Assembly: GCF_014646235.1 (NCBI RefSeq)
Contig: NZ_BMNB01000017.1
Coordinates: forward strand, 78,748 to 142,747
Source: Micromonospora sonchi
GTDB taxonomy: Bacteria > Actinomycetota > Actinomycetes > Mycobacteriales > Micromonosporaceae
DNA length: 64,000 nt
Reading direction: 5' to 3'
Shown: positions 34,391 to 44,119 of the stretch, one piece after another
Layout of the letters: every line of letters begins with the position of its first letter
Numbering within the stretch: position 1 is the first letter of the stretch
Position numbers and translations under genes: made by a program
The notes under the pieces: model-generated
Seen by the model: only the letters and a program-made list of their open reading frames with translations
What the model was told of the DNA's origin: nothing
Database searches by the model: none

Positions 34391-34488
34391 CCTGGTCGCG
34401 ACCGGCGGCACCGCCGACGCCGGCAAGGGACAACGCGAACGGGTCGCCAGCCCTAGAGTGGCGGCAGCCTTTCGACCTAGGAGGTGCG

Positions 34489-36717
34489 GTGTCGGAGCCG
34501 CCACCCGCCGAGCGTTCCCCGAGCACGGGAGACCCCGGCGAGATGTCTGTCCCCACTGAAGCCGGCACGACGGCAGCGGGGACGACACCGCAACTACTGG
34601 TCGTGCCGTCCGACGCCGGGCTGCCGTCCATCGTCTGGCCCGGCCCGGCCGACCAGCCCGCCTGGGCCATTCCGGTGACCGTCCCGCCCGGCACCAGGGG
34701 TTACGCCATCTTCCTCCCGCTGGTGCCGGCCGACGCCGAGCCGGCCGCGATCCCGCAAGCTCCGCCGGTGCCGGTGCCGGGGGCGGTGCCGGCGGCGGGG
34801 TCCGGCCGGCCGACCATGATCACGGGACACGTCGCGGCCACCGGTTCGACGCAGGCGACGCCACCGGCACAGTGGACCGCCGAATCGCCACCGCCACCGC
34901 CACCGCCACCAGCACAGCGGACCGCCGAGACGCCACCGGCACAGCGGGCCAGCGAGGCGGCGCCACCACCGGCCGGCATCGGCACGACGGCAGCGCCGGC
35001 CGACACGGCAACGGCCGGCACGCCGACAGTGGGCACGCCGACGGTTGGCCCGCCACCGGTGGGCACGCCGACAGTGGGCACGCCACCGGTTGGCCCGCCG
35101 ACGGTGGCCGGGGCGGTATCGGTGACAGGCGGCCACGGTCCGCTGCCGGTACCGCCGGGCTACCTGCCGGCCCCCTCACCGTACGAATTCCGGCGGCCAC
35201 CCCGGCCGCCGTCGTTCTTCGACCGGGTGTGGCCCGGACCCGCGCCGGACGGCGGCGACCGGGCTACCGTATTGGCCGTTCTGGCCAGCGCGCTGGGCGT
35301 GGCGGCTTTCGTGCCGCTCGGCCGCACCGGCATCGGCTGGTTCCTCGGCTGGTTGGTGCTCACTGCCGCCGTCACCGTGGCGGTGCGGTGCCACACCGCC
35401 GCGCTGCCCCGCGCCGAGCGCTGGGTCCGGGCCGGTTGGGCGGGCGGCGCCCTGGCGCTGCTCGCGGTGCTCAGCTTCCGCAACGCCTGGTGGCTGGTGA
35501 CGTTCTGCGTGCTCGGGGCACTGGGTTGCGCGGCACTGGCGATCGTCGGTGGTCGACGACTCCGGTCGATCCTGTTCAGTCTGTACGCCGCCCCGATCGC
35601 CGGGCTTCGCGGGCTGCCCTGGGTGCGTACCCACGTCCGGGCACCCGGCAGCCCCGGCGCCGCGCGCCGCGTCGTCTGGTCGGTCGCCGCCACCGTGGTC
35701 ATCCTGGTGGTCTTCGGTACGCTGCTCTCCTCCGCCGACGCCGCCTTCTCCCGGGTGCTCGGCGCGGTCATCCCGGAAATCAGCGTCAGCGGCGTGTTCC
35801 GCTGGCTCTTCCTCGCGGCCGTGGGCGGCCTGATCGCGGTGGCCGCCGTCTACACGATCGCCGCGCCGCCGGACCTGGCGGCCGTGGACCGGCCCACCAG
35901 CCGCCGGCTCGGCCTGGTCGAGTGGGCACTGCCGATCGCCACCCTCGTGGTCCTGTTCGGCGGCTTCGTCGCGGTGCAGTTCACCGTCCTCTTCGGCGGG
36001 CAGCAGCACGTGCTGAAGACCACCGGTCTCAGCTACGCCGAGTACGCCCGCAGCGGCTTCTGGCAACTGGTCGTGGTCACCCTGCTGACCCTGGCGGTGT
36101 TGGGCGCGGTGACCCGGTGGGCCCGCCGGGACCGACAGCTCGACCGGGTTCTGCTGCGGGTCCTGCTCGGCCTGCTCAGCGCACTGACCGTGGTCATCGT
36201 GGTGTCGGCACTGTCCCGGATGTACACGTACCAGAAGGTGTACAGCTTTACCGGTGAGCGGATCTTCGTGATGGCGTTCGAGCTGCTGCTCGGTGCCGTC
36301 TTCCTGATGATCCTGGTGGCCGGCGTACGCTGGCGCGGCGGGTGGATCCCGCGACTGACCGCGGCGCTCGGGGTGGCAATGCTGCTCGGGTTGGCGGTGC
36401 TAAATCCCGAGGATTACGCGGCCCACCGCAACGTGGCCCGCTACGAGGAGACCGGGCGCATCGACGCCTGGTACCTACGTGCCCTCTCGGCCGACGCCAC
36501 GCCGGCCCTGGCCGCGCTGCCCGATCCGATCCGTCGCTGCACACTGGGCTGGATCGCCGACGACCTTGCCGAGCCGGACCCGTGGTACGCCTGGAACCTG
36601 GGCCGCGACCGGGCCCGGGCGGTGCTCGACCGGTTGGGGCCCGACGCCATCGGCAACCAGCGCGACTGCCGTCGTGTCGACCAGCTCGACCTGCCGAAGA
36701 ACCGATCGCCACGCTGA
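34489..36717 (+). CDS. DUF4173-type polytopic membrane protein with long Pro/Thr-rich N-terminus
   Basis: This is a 742-residue protein. Residues 1-235 are low complexity and rich in Pro, Thr and Ala, with a TVGTP/PVGPP repeat around 178-205. About ten to eleven hydrophobic segments follow, containing the conserved SFRNAWWLV and LSYAEYARSGFWQLV stretches that mark DUF4173 (formerly grouped with DUF4153). The C-terminus is soluble and ends IGNQRDCRRVDQ. GGAGGTG precedes the GTG start. Function is unknown. A 14-bp stem loop follows the stop. Confidence 0.83.
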   Translation: MSEPPPAERSPSTGDPGEMSVPTEAGTTAAGTTPQLLVVPSDAGLPSIVWPGPADQPAWAIPVTVPPGTRGYAIFLPLVPADAEPAAIPQAPPVPVPGAVPAAGSGRPTMITGHVAATGSTQATPPAQWTAESPPPPPPPPAQRTAETPPAQRASEAAPPPAGIGTTAAPADTATAGTPTVGTPTVGPPPVGTPTVGTPPVGPPTVAGAVSVTGGHGPLPVPPGYLPAPSPYEFRRPPRPPSFFDRVWPGPAPDGGDRATVLAVLASALGVAAFVPLGRTGIGWFLGWLVLTAAVTVAVRCHTAALPRAERWVRAGWAGGALALLAVLSFRNAWWLVTFCVLGALGCAALAIVGGRRLRSILFSLYAAPIAGLRGLPWVRTHVRAPGSPGAARRVVWSVAATVVILVVFGTLLSSADAAFSRVLGAVIPEISVSGVFRWLFLAAVGGLIAVAAVYTIAAPPDLAAVDRPTSRRLGLVEWALPIATLVVLFGGFVAVQFTVLFGGQQHVLKTTGLSYAEYARSGFWQLVVVTLLTLAVLGAVTRWARRDRQLDRVLLRVLLGLLSALTVVIVVSALSRMYTYQKVYSFTGERIFVMAFELLLGAVFLMILVAGVRWRGGWIPRLTAALGVAMLLGLAVLNPEDYAAHRNVARYEETGRIDAWYLRALSADATPALAALPDPIRRCTLGWIADDLAEPDPWYAWNLGRDRARAVLDRLGPDAIGNQRDCRRVDQLDLPKNRSPR

Positions 36718-36722
36718 CGGGC

Positions 36723-36753
36723 CCCGCGCGGCCGGATTGTCCGGCCGCGCGGG
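36723..36753 (+). terminator. Long GC hairpin after the DUF4173 gene
   Basis: CCCGCGCGGCCGGA (36723-36736) pairs perfectly with TCCGGCCGCGCGGG (36740-36753) over a three-base loop. It starts six bases after the stop codon at 36717. No T-run follows, which is normal in this GC range. It may also serve the opposing gene at 36808. Confidence 0.75.
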
Positions 36754-36807
36754 ACTGCCATCGGGGAAAGCGAAGACCTCGATGGTCAGCTGTCGACGAA
36801 GCGCCGG

Positions 36808-37698
36808 CTAGAACCCGCTCCACCTGCTCGCCGAGCACCTGTAGGTCTTCCCACCATCCTGCGAGATGCAGCGCATCAGGAACTTCCCGAAAAAGGGAAC
36901 CTTGAAGGTGTAGATGTGGGCCTTGGTCTTCCCGTACTTCACGCCGGATTTGTGATCGAGGTCGGTAAGGGTCCAGTCGGGATCCGGCTGCTTCAGCACG
37001 GCCACGCTCTTGAGCGAATCGACGCGCCCGCCGAGGAAGAACCGCTTGGCGTCCGCTGCCGACAGCTCGCTGTCGCCGACGAGAACCTCCACCGCCTCCA
37101 GGTCGTCGAGTGACACGTCGCTGGCCTTTTCGGCGGTCGTTCTCGCCGCTCCCAAGGTGGTGTAGCCGAACAGGTCGAGGGCCGTGCTCCGGACGGGCTG
37201 GGGGCAAGTCCACCTGTTCATGAAATAGAAGCACAGGGTCGTGCACCAGTCGCGGCCATCCGGAACGGAGTTGGCGAAGACCAGGGTGGACGTGGGTTTC
37301 CCGTCGGCGGGGGAACCGTCGTACCTGCCGTCGGCGAGGTCGGCCATCGTCGTGTTGAGAAGTTCCTTGCCGCCCGGCATCACGCCCCGCAGCTTGACGC
37401 CTTCGACATCGTCGCCGGCGGCCAGCGCCATCAGCTGGTCGACGGTCAGGGCTTTACCCTCGGTTTCGATCGCCGTAACCGTGTCCAGGCTGCCGAGGGG
37501 CTTGCCGGTCAGCCGTTCCATCTCGTACAGCATCTGCCCCGGAGCACCGGGCTGGTCGGTGACCGTCACGGTGGGGAGGTCGGTTTCGACGGCACCCGAG
37601 GGAACGGGGGCGACCGCCAGTGCGACTGCCGCCACGGCGGCCACGACCGTGGCCCGCCTGGCTGCTACCTTCCACGCTGCTCTCACTAGAACCGCCAT
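36808..37698 (-). CDS. Secreted protein of unknown function
   Basis: This 296-residue protein has an N-terminal signal peptide (basic start, hydrophobic VVAAVAAVALAVAPVPSGA) and four or more cysteines in the mature part, including a CTTLCFYFMNRWTCPQP cluster and CISQDGGKTYRCSAS near the end, so it probably folds with disulfides outside the cell. No domain is recognised. Its start overlaps the stop of the preceding secreted-protein gene by 13 bases, so the two are coupled. They lie divergent from an AfsR-type regulator, which may control them. Confidence 0.7.
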   Translation of the reverse strand: MAVLVRAAWKVAARRATVVAAVAAVALAVAPVPSGAVETDLPTVTVTDQPGAPGQMLYEMERLTGKPLGSLDTVTAIETEGKALTVDQLMALAAGDDVEGVKLRGVMPGGKELLNTTMADLADGRYDGSPADGKPTSTLVFANSVPDGRDWCTTLCFYFMNRWTCPQPVRSTALDLFGYTTLGAARTTAEKASDVSLDDLEAVEVLVGDSELSAADAKRFFLGGRVDSLKSVAVLKQPDPDWTLTDLDHKSGVKYGKTKAHIYTFKVPFFGKFLMRCISQDGGKTYRCSASRWSGF

Positions 37699-38414
37699 TC
37701 ACAGGTGAACACCACGCTGAGGCTGGGCCCGGGCACGGGTACCACGCGGCAGTGGTCCCGCACCACCTCACCGAGCTCTTCGAGCACGCCGACGACCCAC
37801 GCGATGGCCCGCTTGATGGCGCCCCAGAAGCTCAGATAGACCACGGTCGGCTCTTTCGTGCCGACGTCGTCGATGATGTCGTTCATGGTCTTCGCGGGAT
37901 CGGGCCGGTCCACGACCTTCAGCACCTTGGCCCCGGTGGTGTCCTTACCCGCCAGGAGCGCCTCGATCTCCTTGGGGGTCCGTTCCCTGCCGTCGTCGAC
38001 CACCACGACCGCGCGGTCGATCGTCAGTTCCTTCTCGCCGGTGAGGGCGGCGGTGATGCCGGCGATCTCGGCCATCGTGAGCTTGCCGGTCAACGCAGAT
38101 CCCGCGAACTGCCGGACCGAGACGTTGCCGGCCGGATCGACCTGGATCTCACTGGCGGTGATGGCGTCCGTTCGCTCGAATGGCGCCCACGCGAACTCCC
38201 ACTGCCCGCCCACGCAACGGAACTGGCCGTGCACCGCGCGCTCAGGCTCGGTGGCGGTCTTGATGACCTCGCCGCGCTCGTCCAGGTACTGGACGACACA
38301 GTCGGTGCCCCCCTTTCGCGGCTCGTCGGGCCGGGCCACGGCGACGGCGGGCATGGCCAGGACCATGCCGCTGACCACCCCGAGCACCGCCGATCGGTAC
38401 GTCATGCGCCTCAT
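37686..38414 (-). CDS. Secreted protein of unknown function
   Basis: This 242-residue protein has a signal peptide covering about residues 1-28 (SAVLGVVSGMVLAMPAVAVA). The mature part has a few Cys (DCVVQYLDERG, QFRCVGG and the final FTCEW) and no recognised domain. A weak resemblance to the downstream protein (LTGK..L..I..T.E..LT) hints at shared ancestry but is not strong. GGAG stands seven bases before the ATG. First gene of a two-gene unit; the SARP gene starts 220 bases away on the other strand. Confidence 0.7.
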   Translation of the reverse strand: MRRMTYRSAVLGVVSGMVLAMPAVAVARPDEPRKGGTDCVVQYLDERGEVIKTATEPERAVHGQFRCVGGQWEFAWAPFERTDAITASEIQVDPAGNVSVRQFAGSALTGKLTMAEIAGITAALTGEKELTIDRAVVVVDDGRERTPKEIEALLAGKDTTGAKVLKVVDRPDPAKTMNDIIDDVGTKEPTVVYLSFWGAIKRAIAWVVGVLEELGEVVRDHCRVVPVPGPSLSVVFTCEWRF

Positions 38415-38634
38415 CTAGCGCTCCAATCCTCAATCGAGACTGACCTTCGAAGCGTGGTGGTCCGCACCTCAGCGGTGCTGAAGCGGAGCTGAAAGACCGT
38501 GGTCCCGGGGCCGATGCCCGGCGGGCGAAAGCGTCATGGAACATGGTCGGGTCGTGGTTCCGACAGATGGCCAGCCACGCGTGATCCGGCCGTAAGCTCG
38601 ATCCGGAGCCGTCCGCTCGCCGGTGGGAGGATGT

Positions 38635-41433
38635 ATGCAGGTACGGCTTCTCGGGCCGGTCGACGTGACCGTGGGCGCGGTCGCGCGGTCGGTCCCCGGC
38701 CTGCGCCGCAAAGCTGTGCTCGCCGTCCTCTCTCTGCACGCGGGCGAGATCGTGAGCACCGGCCGCCTCATCGACATCCTCTGGAGTGATCGGGCGCCCA
38801 CAACAGCCCGCAACACTCTGCAAGCTCACGTGTCGTACCTTCGCAAGATCATCGGCGGGCGGGAGGCGATCGTGGCCCGACCGCCGGGCTACGTTCTGCA
38901 GATCGGCTCCGAGGCCACCGACGCCGCGGCCGCCGAACGCCTGATCGGGCAGGCCAAGCGGGCGGCGGACCCTGACCGCGTCGCGTCCGGGCTCCGGGCC
39001 GCCCTCGCCCTGTGGCGCGGCCCGGCGCTGGCGGATGTCGACGGCGTCGGGTGGCTGGAGGCGCAGGCGGAGCGCCTGGCGCACCTGCGGCGAGAGGCCG
39101 CGCACGCGTTGACCGAGGCCCGCCTGAGCATGGGCGAACACACCGAGCTGGTGCCGGAGCTACAGCGCTTGACCTCGCAGCAGCCGTACGACGAGGGCCT
39201 CCACCGACAGCTCATGATCGCGTTGTACGGCGCTGGCCGGCAGGCCGAAGCGCTCGCGACGTATCAGCGGCTGCGGGGGCGCCTCGCGGAGGATCTCGGC
39301 ATCGCGCCGGCCCCGGCGTTGCGGCAGCTCGAAGTCGCCATCCTGCGCCAGGACCCCGACCTCGTTCCGCAGCCACGGGCGATCACCGTGTCAGCTCCCA
39401 CACCCGACCGGGCCGTCCCGGCGCAACTTCCCCTGGCGGCGCAGGCGTTCGTCAGCCGTACTGCGGAAATCACGCACCTGGACGCGATCCTCGACAAGCT
39501 GGCTGAGGCGGACCCGACACATCCGGCGGCCGTGGTGATCTCGGCGGTCTCCGGGACCGCGGGGATCGGCAAGACCGCTCTCGCCGTGCACTGGGCCCAC
39601 CGGATCGCGGCACGCTTTCCCGACGGTCAGCTCTACGTGAACCTGCGCGGGTTCGACCCCGCCGCGTCGGTTCTGGACCCTGCCGCAGCGATCCGCTCGT
39701 TCCTCGACGCGTTCGGGATACCCGCGCAGCAGATTCCGGCTGACCTGGATACCCAGGCCAGCCTCTACCGCAGCACCCTTGCGGGCAAGCGGGTACTGGT
39801 GCTGCTGGACAACGCCCGCGACGTCGAACAGATCCGCCCACTGCTGCCCGGCTCGCCGGGGTGCCTGGTATTGATCACCAGCCGCAACCGGCTCACCCCG
39901 CTTGTGGCGACCGAGGGCGCCCACCCATTGACCCTGGACCTGCTCTCCCCGGCAGGCGCCCGGGAACTCCTGGTCGGCCGTCTCGGCGCCGATCGGATCG
40001 CGGCCGAGCCGCAGGCCGTCGACGACGTCGTCGCCCGCTGCGCCGGTCTCCCGCTCGCCCTTGCCGTGGCCGCGGCCCGCGCGGCAACGCAGCACAGCTT
40101 CTCCCTCGCGGCGATCGCCGCACAGTTGCGCGACGCCGCAGGTCACCTGGACGCACTGCGCGGCGGTGACGCCGCCACCGACATCCGGGCGGTCTTCTCC
40201 TGGTCCTACCGAACGCTGAGCCCGAACGCCGCACGGCTGTTCCGGCTGTTGGGTCTACACCCCGGGCCGGACCTCACCGCACCCGCCGCAGCCAGCCTGG
40301 CCGGCATCCCGATCCGACCGGCGCGCCTGCTGCTGGCCGAACTCGTCGACGCACACCTGCTCACGGAACGCATACCCGGCCGTTACACCTTCCACGATCT
40401 GCTCCGTGCCTACGCCACAGAACAGGCCCACGACCTCGACGACGAGCACATCCGCCGGGCCGCACTGAACCGGATCCTCGACCACTATGTGCACGCCGCT
40501 CACGCCGCCACGGCACTCCTGGGCCCTAGCCTGGCCCCGCCGATCAACCCGGCGCCGCTGCCGGCCGGCATCACCACCGAGGAGCACGCTGACGACGACG
40601 CGGCGCTGGCCTGGTTCACCGCCGAGCGTCCCGTGCTCCTGGCCGCCGTCGAGTACGCCGCCGAAGCCGGTCTCGATACGCATGCGTGGCAACTTGCCTG
40701 GACGCTGAGCACCTTCCTGGTCCGGCAGGGGTTCTGGCCCGATCAGGTAGCCGCCCAGACCACCGCGTTGGCCGCCGCACGCCGCGTCGGTGACCTTACC
40801 GGCCAAGCAAATGCCCTGCTCAACCTCAGTCTCGGCTACTCCCGATCGGGTCAGATGGACAGCGCGTTGCCATGTCTGCAGCAGGCCGTCGACCTGTTCG
40901 AAACGGTCGGCGATCCCGGCGGGCAGGCAACCGCCCTCGAAGGACTGGCCTGGCTGGCCGAGCGGCAGGGTCGGCTCGCCGACGCGCTCAGCACAATGCA
41001 ACGCGGTCTTGATCTCGTCGGCGCCGAAGAGCACCGGTACGCGACGGTCCGGCTCCTCAACGGCGTCGGCTGGTGCCACGCGCTGCTCGGCGAACACGAG
41101 CTGGCTGTCACCTACTGCGAACGGGCGCTGGTCGTGTCCCAGGGGCTCAACGACCGGAGCACCGAGGCCGCCACCTGGGACAGCCTCGGCTACGCCCACC
41201 GCCACCTCGGCAATTATCGGCAGGCCGTCACCTGCTATGAGCTTTCCGTCGACCTGTACCGAGACCTCACCGACAGCTACAACGAAGCCCTCACCCTGGC
41301 CGATCTCGGGGACGTTCACCACCACGCGGGTCACTGCCGAGCCGCCCACCAAGCCTGGCGGACCGCCGTGGAGATCCTCGATCGACTCGGTCACCCGGAC
41401 GCGGACCCGGTACGCGCCAAACTCACCGCGTGA
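38635..41433 (+). CDS. AfsR/SARP-family transcriptional regulator with NB-ARC and TPR domains
   Basis: This is a 932-residue large SARP. The N-terminal OmpR-type winged helix (residues ~1-95) precedes the bacterial transcriptional activator domain (~100-250). An NB-ARC ATPase follows with Walker A SGTAGIGKTALAV near 308 and an LLDNARD Walker B-like stretch. The last third consists of TPR repeats (ALEGLAWLAERQGRLADALS and others). Such proteins activate secondary-metabolism operons in actinobacteria. GGAGG lies just upstream of the ATG. Likely nearest targets are the two divergent secreted-protein genes; no biosynthetic cluster is visible in this window. Confidence 0.93.
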   Translation: MQVRLLGPVDVTVGAVARSVPGLRRKAVLAVLSLHAGEIVSTGRLIDILWSDRAPTTARNTLQAHVSYLRKIIGGREAIVARPPGYVLQIGSEATDAAAAERLIGQAKRAADPDRVASGLRAALALWRGPALADVDGVGWLEAQAERLAHLRREAAHALTEARLSMGEHTELVPELQRLTSQQPYDEGLHRQLMIALYGAGRQAEALATYQRLRGRLAEDLGIAPAPALRQLEVAILRQDPDLVPQPRAITVSAPTPDRAVPAQLPLAAQAFVSRTAEITHLDAILDKLAEADPTHPAAVVISAVSGTAGIGKTALAVHWAHRIAARFPDGQLYVNLRGFDPAASVLDPAAAIRSFLDAFGIPAQQIPADLDTQASLYRSTLAGKRVLVLLDNARDVEQIRPLLPGSPGCLVLITSRNRLTPLVATEGAHPLTLDLLSPAGARELLVGRLGADRIAAEPQAVDDVVARCAGLPLALAVAAARAATQHSFSLAAIAAQLRDAAGHLDALRGGDAATDIRAVFSWSYRTLSPNAARLFRLLGLHPGPDLTAPAAASLAGIPIRPARLLLAELVDAHLLTERIPGRYTFHDLLRAYATEQAHDLDDEHIRRAALNRILDHYVHAAHAATALLGPSLAPPINPAPLPAGITTEEHADDDAALAWFTAERPVLLAAVEYAAEAGLDTHAWQLAWTLSTFLVRQGFWPDQVAAQTTALAAARRVGDLTGQANALLNLSLGYSRSGQMDSALPCLQQAVDLFETVGDPGGQATALEGLAWLAERQGRLADALSTMQRGLDLVGAEEHRYATVRLLNGVGWCHALLGEHELAVTYCERALVVSQGLNDRSTEAATWDSLGYAHRHLGNYRQAVTCYELSVDLYRDLTDSYNEALTLADLGDVHHHAGHCRAAHQAWRTAVEILDRLGHPDADPVRAKLTA

Positions 41434-41449
41434 CCAACGCCTCCCGCTG

Positions 41450-42628
41450 TCACGCCTCCCGCTGCGGACCCGGTCTTCCGTCACTGTCCCGTTTCCGGGA
41501 CCAGAAAATCGTCACGCCCAGCAGGCCGGCGGCCAGCAGGGTCACCCCGGAGACGGTCACCGCCCTCGTCTGCCCGCTCACGTCCGGCAGCAGGAAGGCG
41601 GCGATGTCCAGCAGGAACGCCGCGGACGCGACCACGGTGAGCGCGGCGGCGACCCGGTTGAGCCGCCCGTCCAGCTGTGTGCTGCGCAGTGACGACTCGG
41701 CGAGCAACGAGGCGTTCACGTGGGTGAGCAGCTTCTCCGCACGGTCGTGCGTACCGTCGAGCCCGATGGTCTCGCGGGCGGCGATGTAGGTGGCGCGGTC
41801 GTCCTGGCCCGACTCGACACGGTACGCGTCGAGTCGGTGGTAGTCGGCCCAGACGCTGTCGAGGAAACGACGAAACTCTGGTCCCTCGAGCCGTCCGAGG
41901 GTCGCCCGGGACAGTTCGGTCAGGATCCGGAGCCCGCCGACGCTGGCACCCACCAGCACCGACTGCTGCGCGACAGCGATGTCGGCGGGTTCCAGCATCG
42001 TCAGGATGTCGTCGATACGTTCCGGGGACGGATCACCGTCCCAGGCGTAGGTGTAGGGCAGCAGGATCTGGCAGTGGGGGCCCAGCACCAGATTGGGCAC
42101 CCGACGATCCGGCTCCCAGGCGGGCTCCCGGGCGATGAAGTGGCAGTTGTATCGAACGGCGCGGGGGTCGACCTCCGTCCAGTCGGAGGCCTGAGCGCCA
42201 CCGGGCGGTACCACCAGATGCGTGAGAAGCCCGGACTGCTTCGCGCCGGCCAGCACCTCCCCCAGCAACGCTCGGTCGGCTTCGCGGAGCTTGCGGTTGA
42301 TCGTCGCGTCCAGCGCGGCCAGCTCGTGCGCGTCGCACTTGCGGAGATCGGTCGGGTGGCGCAGGGCGTACGCCACGAACACCGCGCCGGCGGCGAGGAT
42401 CCGGATCCGACAGCTGACGATCGTCACCTCGGGCAGGCTGACCGCGGCTCGGACGATGTCCGTGAGATCGACCTCGAGCGTCTCCTCGGAGTTGTAGGCC
42501 ACCGAAGCGAGCGTGCCGGGGACGGGGTGGAATTCGCCCCGTCCCGGCAGCACCACCCGCTCCACCGTACGGTCGAGCGCGTAGTGCAGCGGGTAGGCCC
42601 TGGTCTGGACGTGCAGCACATCGGTCAT
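41450..42628 (-). CDS. Protein of unknown function with two C-terminal membrane helices
   Basis: This 392-residue protein has a soluble N-terminal region of mixed alpha/beta character (about 1-210), a long helical middle and two hydrophobic helices at about 337-358 and 362-381, followed by a basic end. The plan recalls CorA-type channels, but the GMN motif is absent, so this is a resemblance only. Its start codon overlaps the stop of the methyltransferase gene (ATGA), and their products may work together. Confidence 0.65.
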   Translation of the reverse strand: MTDVLHVQTRAYPLHYALDRTVERVVLPGRGEFHPVPGTLASVAYNSEETLEVDLTDIVRAAVSLPEVTIVSCRIRILAAGAVFVAYALRHPTDLRKCDAHELAALDATINRKLREADRALLGEVLAGAKQSGLLTHLVVPPGGAQASDWTEVDPRAVRYNCHFIAREPAWEPDRRVPNLVLGPHCQILLPYTYAWDGDPSPERIDDILTMLEPADIAVAQQSVLVGASVGGLRILTELSRATLGRLEGPEFRRFLDSVWADYHRLDAYRVESGQDDRATYIAARETIGLDGTHDRAEKLLTHVNASLLAESSLRSTQLDGRLNRVAAALTVVASAAFLLDIAAFLLPDVSGQTRAVTVSGVTLLAAGLLGVTIFWSRKRDSDGRPGPQREA

Positions 42629-43449
42629 AACCCGGCCACCGCCACATGCTCCGGGATCAGCTCGATCTCGGGTACCACGACCTCACCGAGGTACCGGCGC
42701 TGAAGGTCCTCGGGGCTGTGGTTGTCCACCGGCCCACCCACGATGGTCGCGAGATCACCGGTCGTCAGGTAGGTGGCGTCCTCGGGCACCGACCGCTTCC
42801 GGAACCACCGGCGTTGCGCCGCCAGCACCGGATGATCCGCCGTGGAGAGCGGCCAGTAGCTGACGGCCGTCACGGTGTCCGGTCCCGCCGATACCCCCAG
42901 CCCGATGACCGCCCTGGCGTCCTCCGGAGGCAGGTAGAAAACCAACCCCTCGGCCACGTACGCGACGGGCCGCCCGGCGGCGAACTGCCGGATACGGTCC
43001 AGGAGACGATGACGTGTCTCCGGGTCGTTGAGATCCGCCGCGACATGCTCGACGTCTCGTTGATCGAGCACCCCGGCGGCCCGCAGCTCGGCAGCCCGTC
43101 GCTGCTTGGCCGCCACGATGTGCGGCAGGTCGACCTCCATCGCCGCGGCGAACGGCAGCAGCCACGGGTACGACGAGAAGCCGGCGCCGCAGACCACCAG
43201 CACCGTGTCGCTGCGCTTCTCCAAGGCCTGGGTCAGGGTTTCCAGGATGATGCGGCCACGCAATGACACGACCAGGTCGTCATGGGGGTACACCGATTCG
43301 GCGAACTCGTCCCACATGTCCCGAACCGCGCCACGCTGCTCGTCCGCGATCCACTCCCTCGCCAGCGGATCGGCCGCGAGGTCCTCCCGTCGCGCTCGTG
43401 ATTCGTTGACCAGGTACGCGGTAAGTCCGACATCGTTGTGCACGTCCAC
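42625..43449 (-). CDS. Class I SAM-dependent methyltransferase, LCM/PPM-like family
   Basis: This 274-residue methyltransferase resembles the leucine carboxyl methyltransferase (LCM) family that is expanded in actinobacteria as putative secondary-metabolism O-methyltransferases. The N-terminal LTAYLVNESRARREDLAADP is characteristic; VLVVCGAGFSSYPWLLPFAA carries the SAM-binding glycine motif, and AYVAEGLVFYLPPEDA is the family's motif IV region. The GTG or ATG start at 43449 is the best available. It is coupled to the two-TM protein gene. The substrate is unknown. Confidence 0.85.
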   Translation of the reverse strand: MDVHNDVGLTAYLVNESRARREDLAADPLAREWIADEQRGAVRDMWDEFAESVYPHDDLVVSLRGRIILETLTQALEKRSDTVLVVCGAGFSSYPWLLPFAAAMEVDLPHIVAAKQRRAAELRAAGVLDQRDVEHVAADLNDPETRHRLLDRIRQFAAGRPVAYVAEGLVFYLPPEDARAVIGLGVSAGPDTVTAVSYWPLSTADHPVLAAQRRWFRKRSVPEDATYLTTGDLATIVGGPVDNHSPEDLQRRYLGEVVVPEIELIPEHVAVAGL

Positions 43450-43811
43450 ATCGAACCATCAACCGGCAACATGACAGCTGCCCGCATCCGCCAGCTCGGC
43501 TGGGATCTCCCGCGTACGACAGGTTGGACCGGAGGCACCGCCATACGAAACCGCACCGCCGGTAGGGTCGCCCAAGCACCGGCTCCGATTGTTGATCTAC
43601 GTCGTACCGCCGGTCGGCGCGGTACGCCGAAGCAACCGGCATTACCGGCGACCAACAGCACTGCCTGTGACCAGGGATCAAAGACGAAAAGAACCCGAAG
43701 GGCGACGTCGCGGCCAGACCTCGGCCGCAGTTCTTTGAGGTTGCTGATGCTCGAACCGCGGAGAGTGTCGACCAGTGGACCCATGGTGCGGATCGCGGGC
43801 ATGAGATCCGC

Positions 43812-44102
43812 GTGATCCTACCGACCGCTGCTCGGCAACCGGATCGCCGAGGTGCGCGTGGCGCCTCTCGAACCGGCCGGATGGGGCACCCGTGCCCACG
43901 AACCGCCGCACCGCGGATGCTCGGGCGCGCCTCGGCGGCGATGACGCTGGATGTCTACGCGAACCTGTTCGAGGACGACCTGGACCAGGTGGCGGACCGC
44001 CTCGACCGGGCGGCGGCCCGTGCCGCTGCGGACTCAGCGCGGACTGACGGGGCGGGTCCGGATCTCGACGCGGCCCGTCCGGCTCGCCGGCAGCAGGGTT
44101 GA
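43812..44102 (+). pseudogene. Remnant of a tyrosine recombinase (phage-type integrase) C-terminus
   Basis: From about 43906 the frame reads RMLGRASAAMTLDVYANLFEDD then LDQVADRLDRAA, the typical C-terminal end of actinobacterial tyrosine integrases (LGHASAAMTLDVYADLF), which includes the catalytic Tyr. The Gly-His of the expected GH motif reads GR, and the catalytic Arg/His boxes upstream are missing, so the gene is truncated and inactive. An open frame back to 43671 carries no integrase-like sequence. It ends 18 bases from the 3' end of a tRNA gene, the usual position for an integrase next to its attachment site. Confidence 0.7.
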
Positions 44103-44119
44103 CCAGGGTCTTTCCGAGG

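Noticed and set aside
41450..42628. CorA magnesium transporter assignment
   Set aside because: Two C-terminal helices resemble CorA, but the essential GMN motif is missing.
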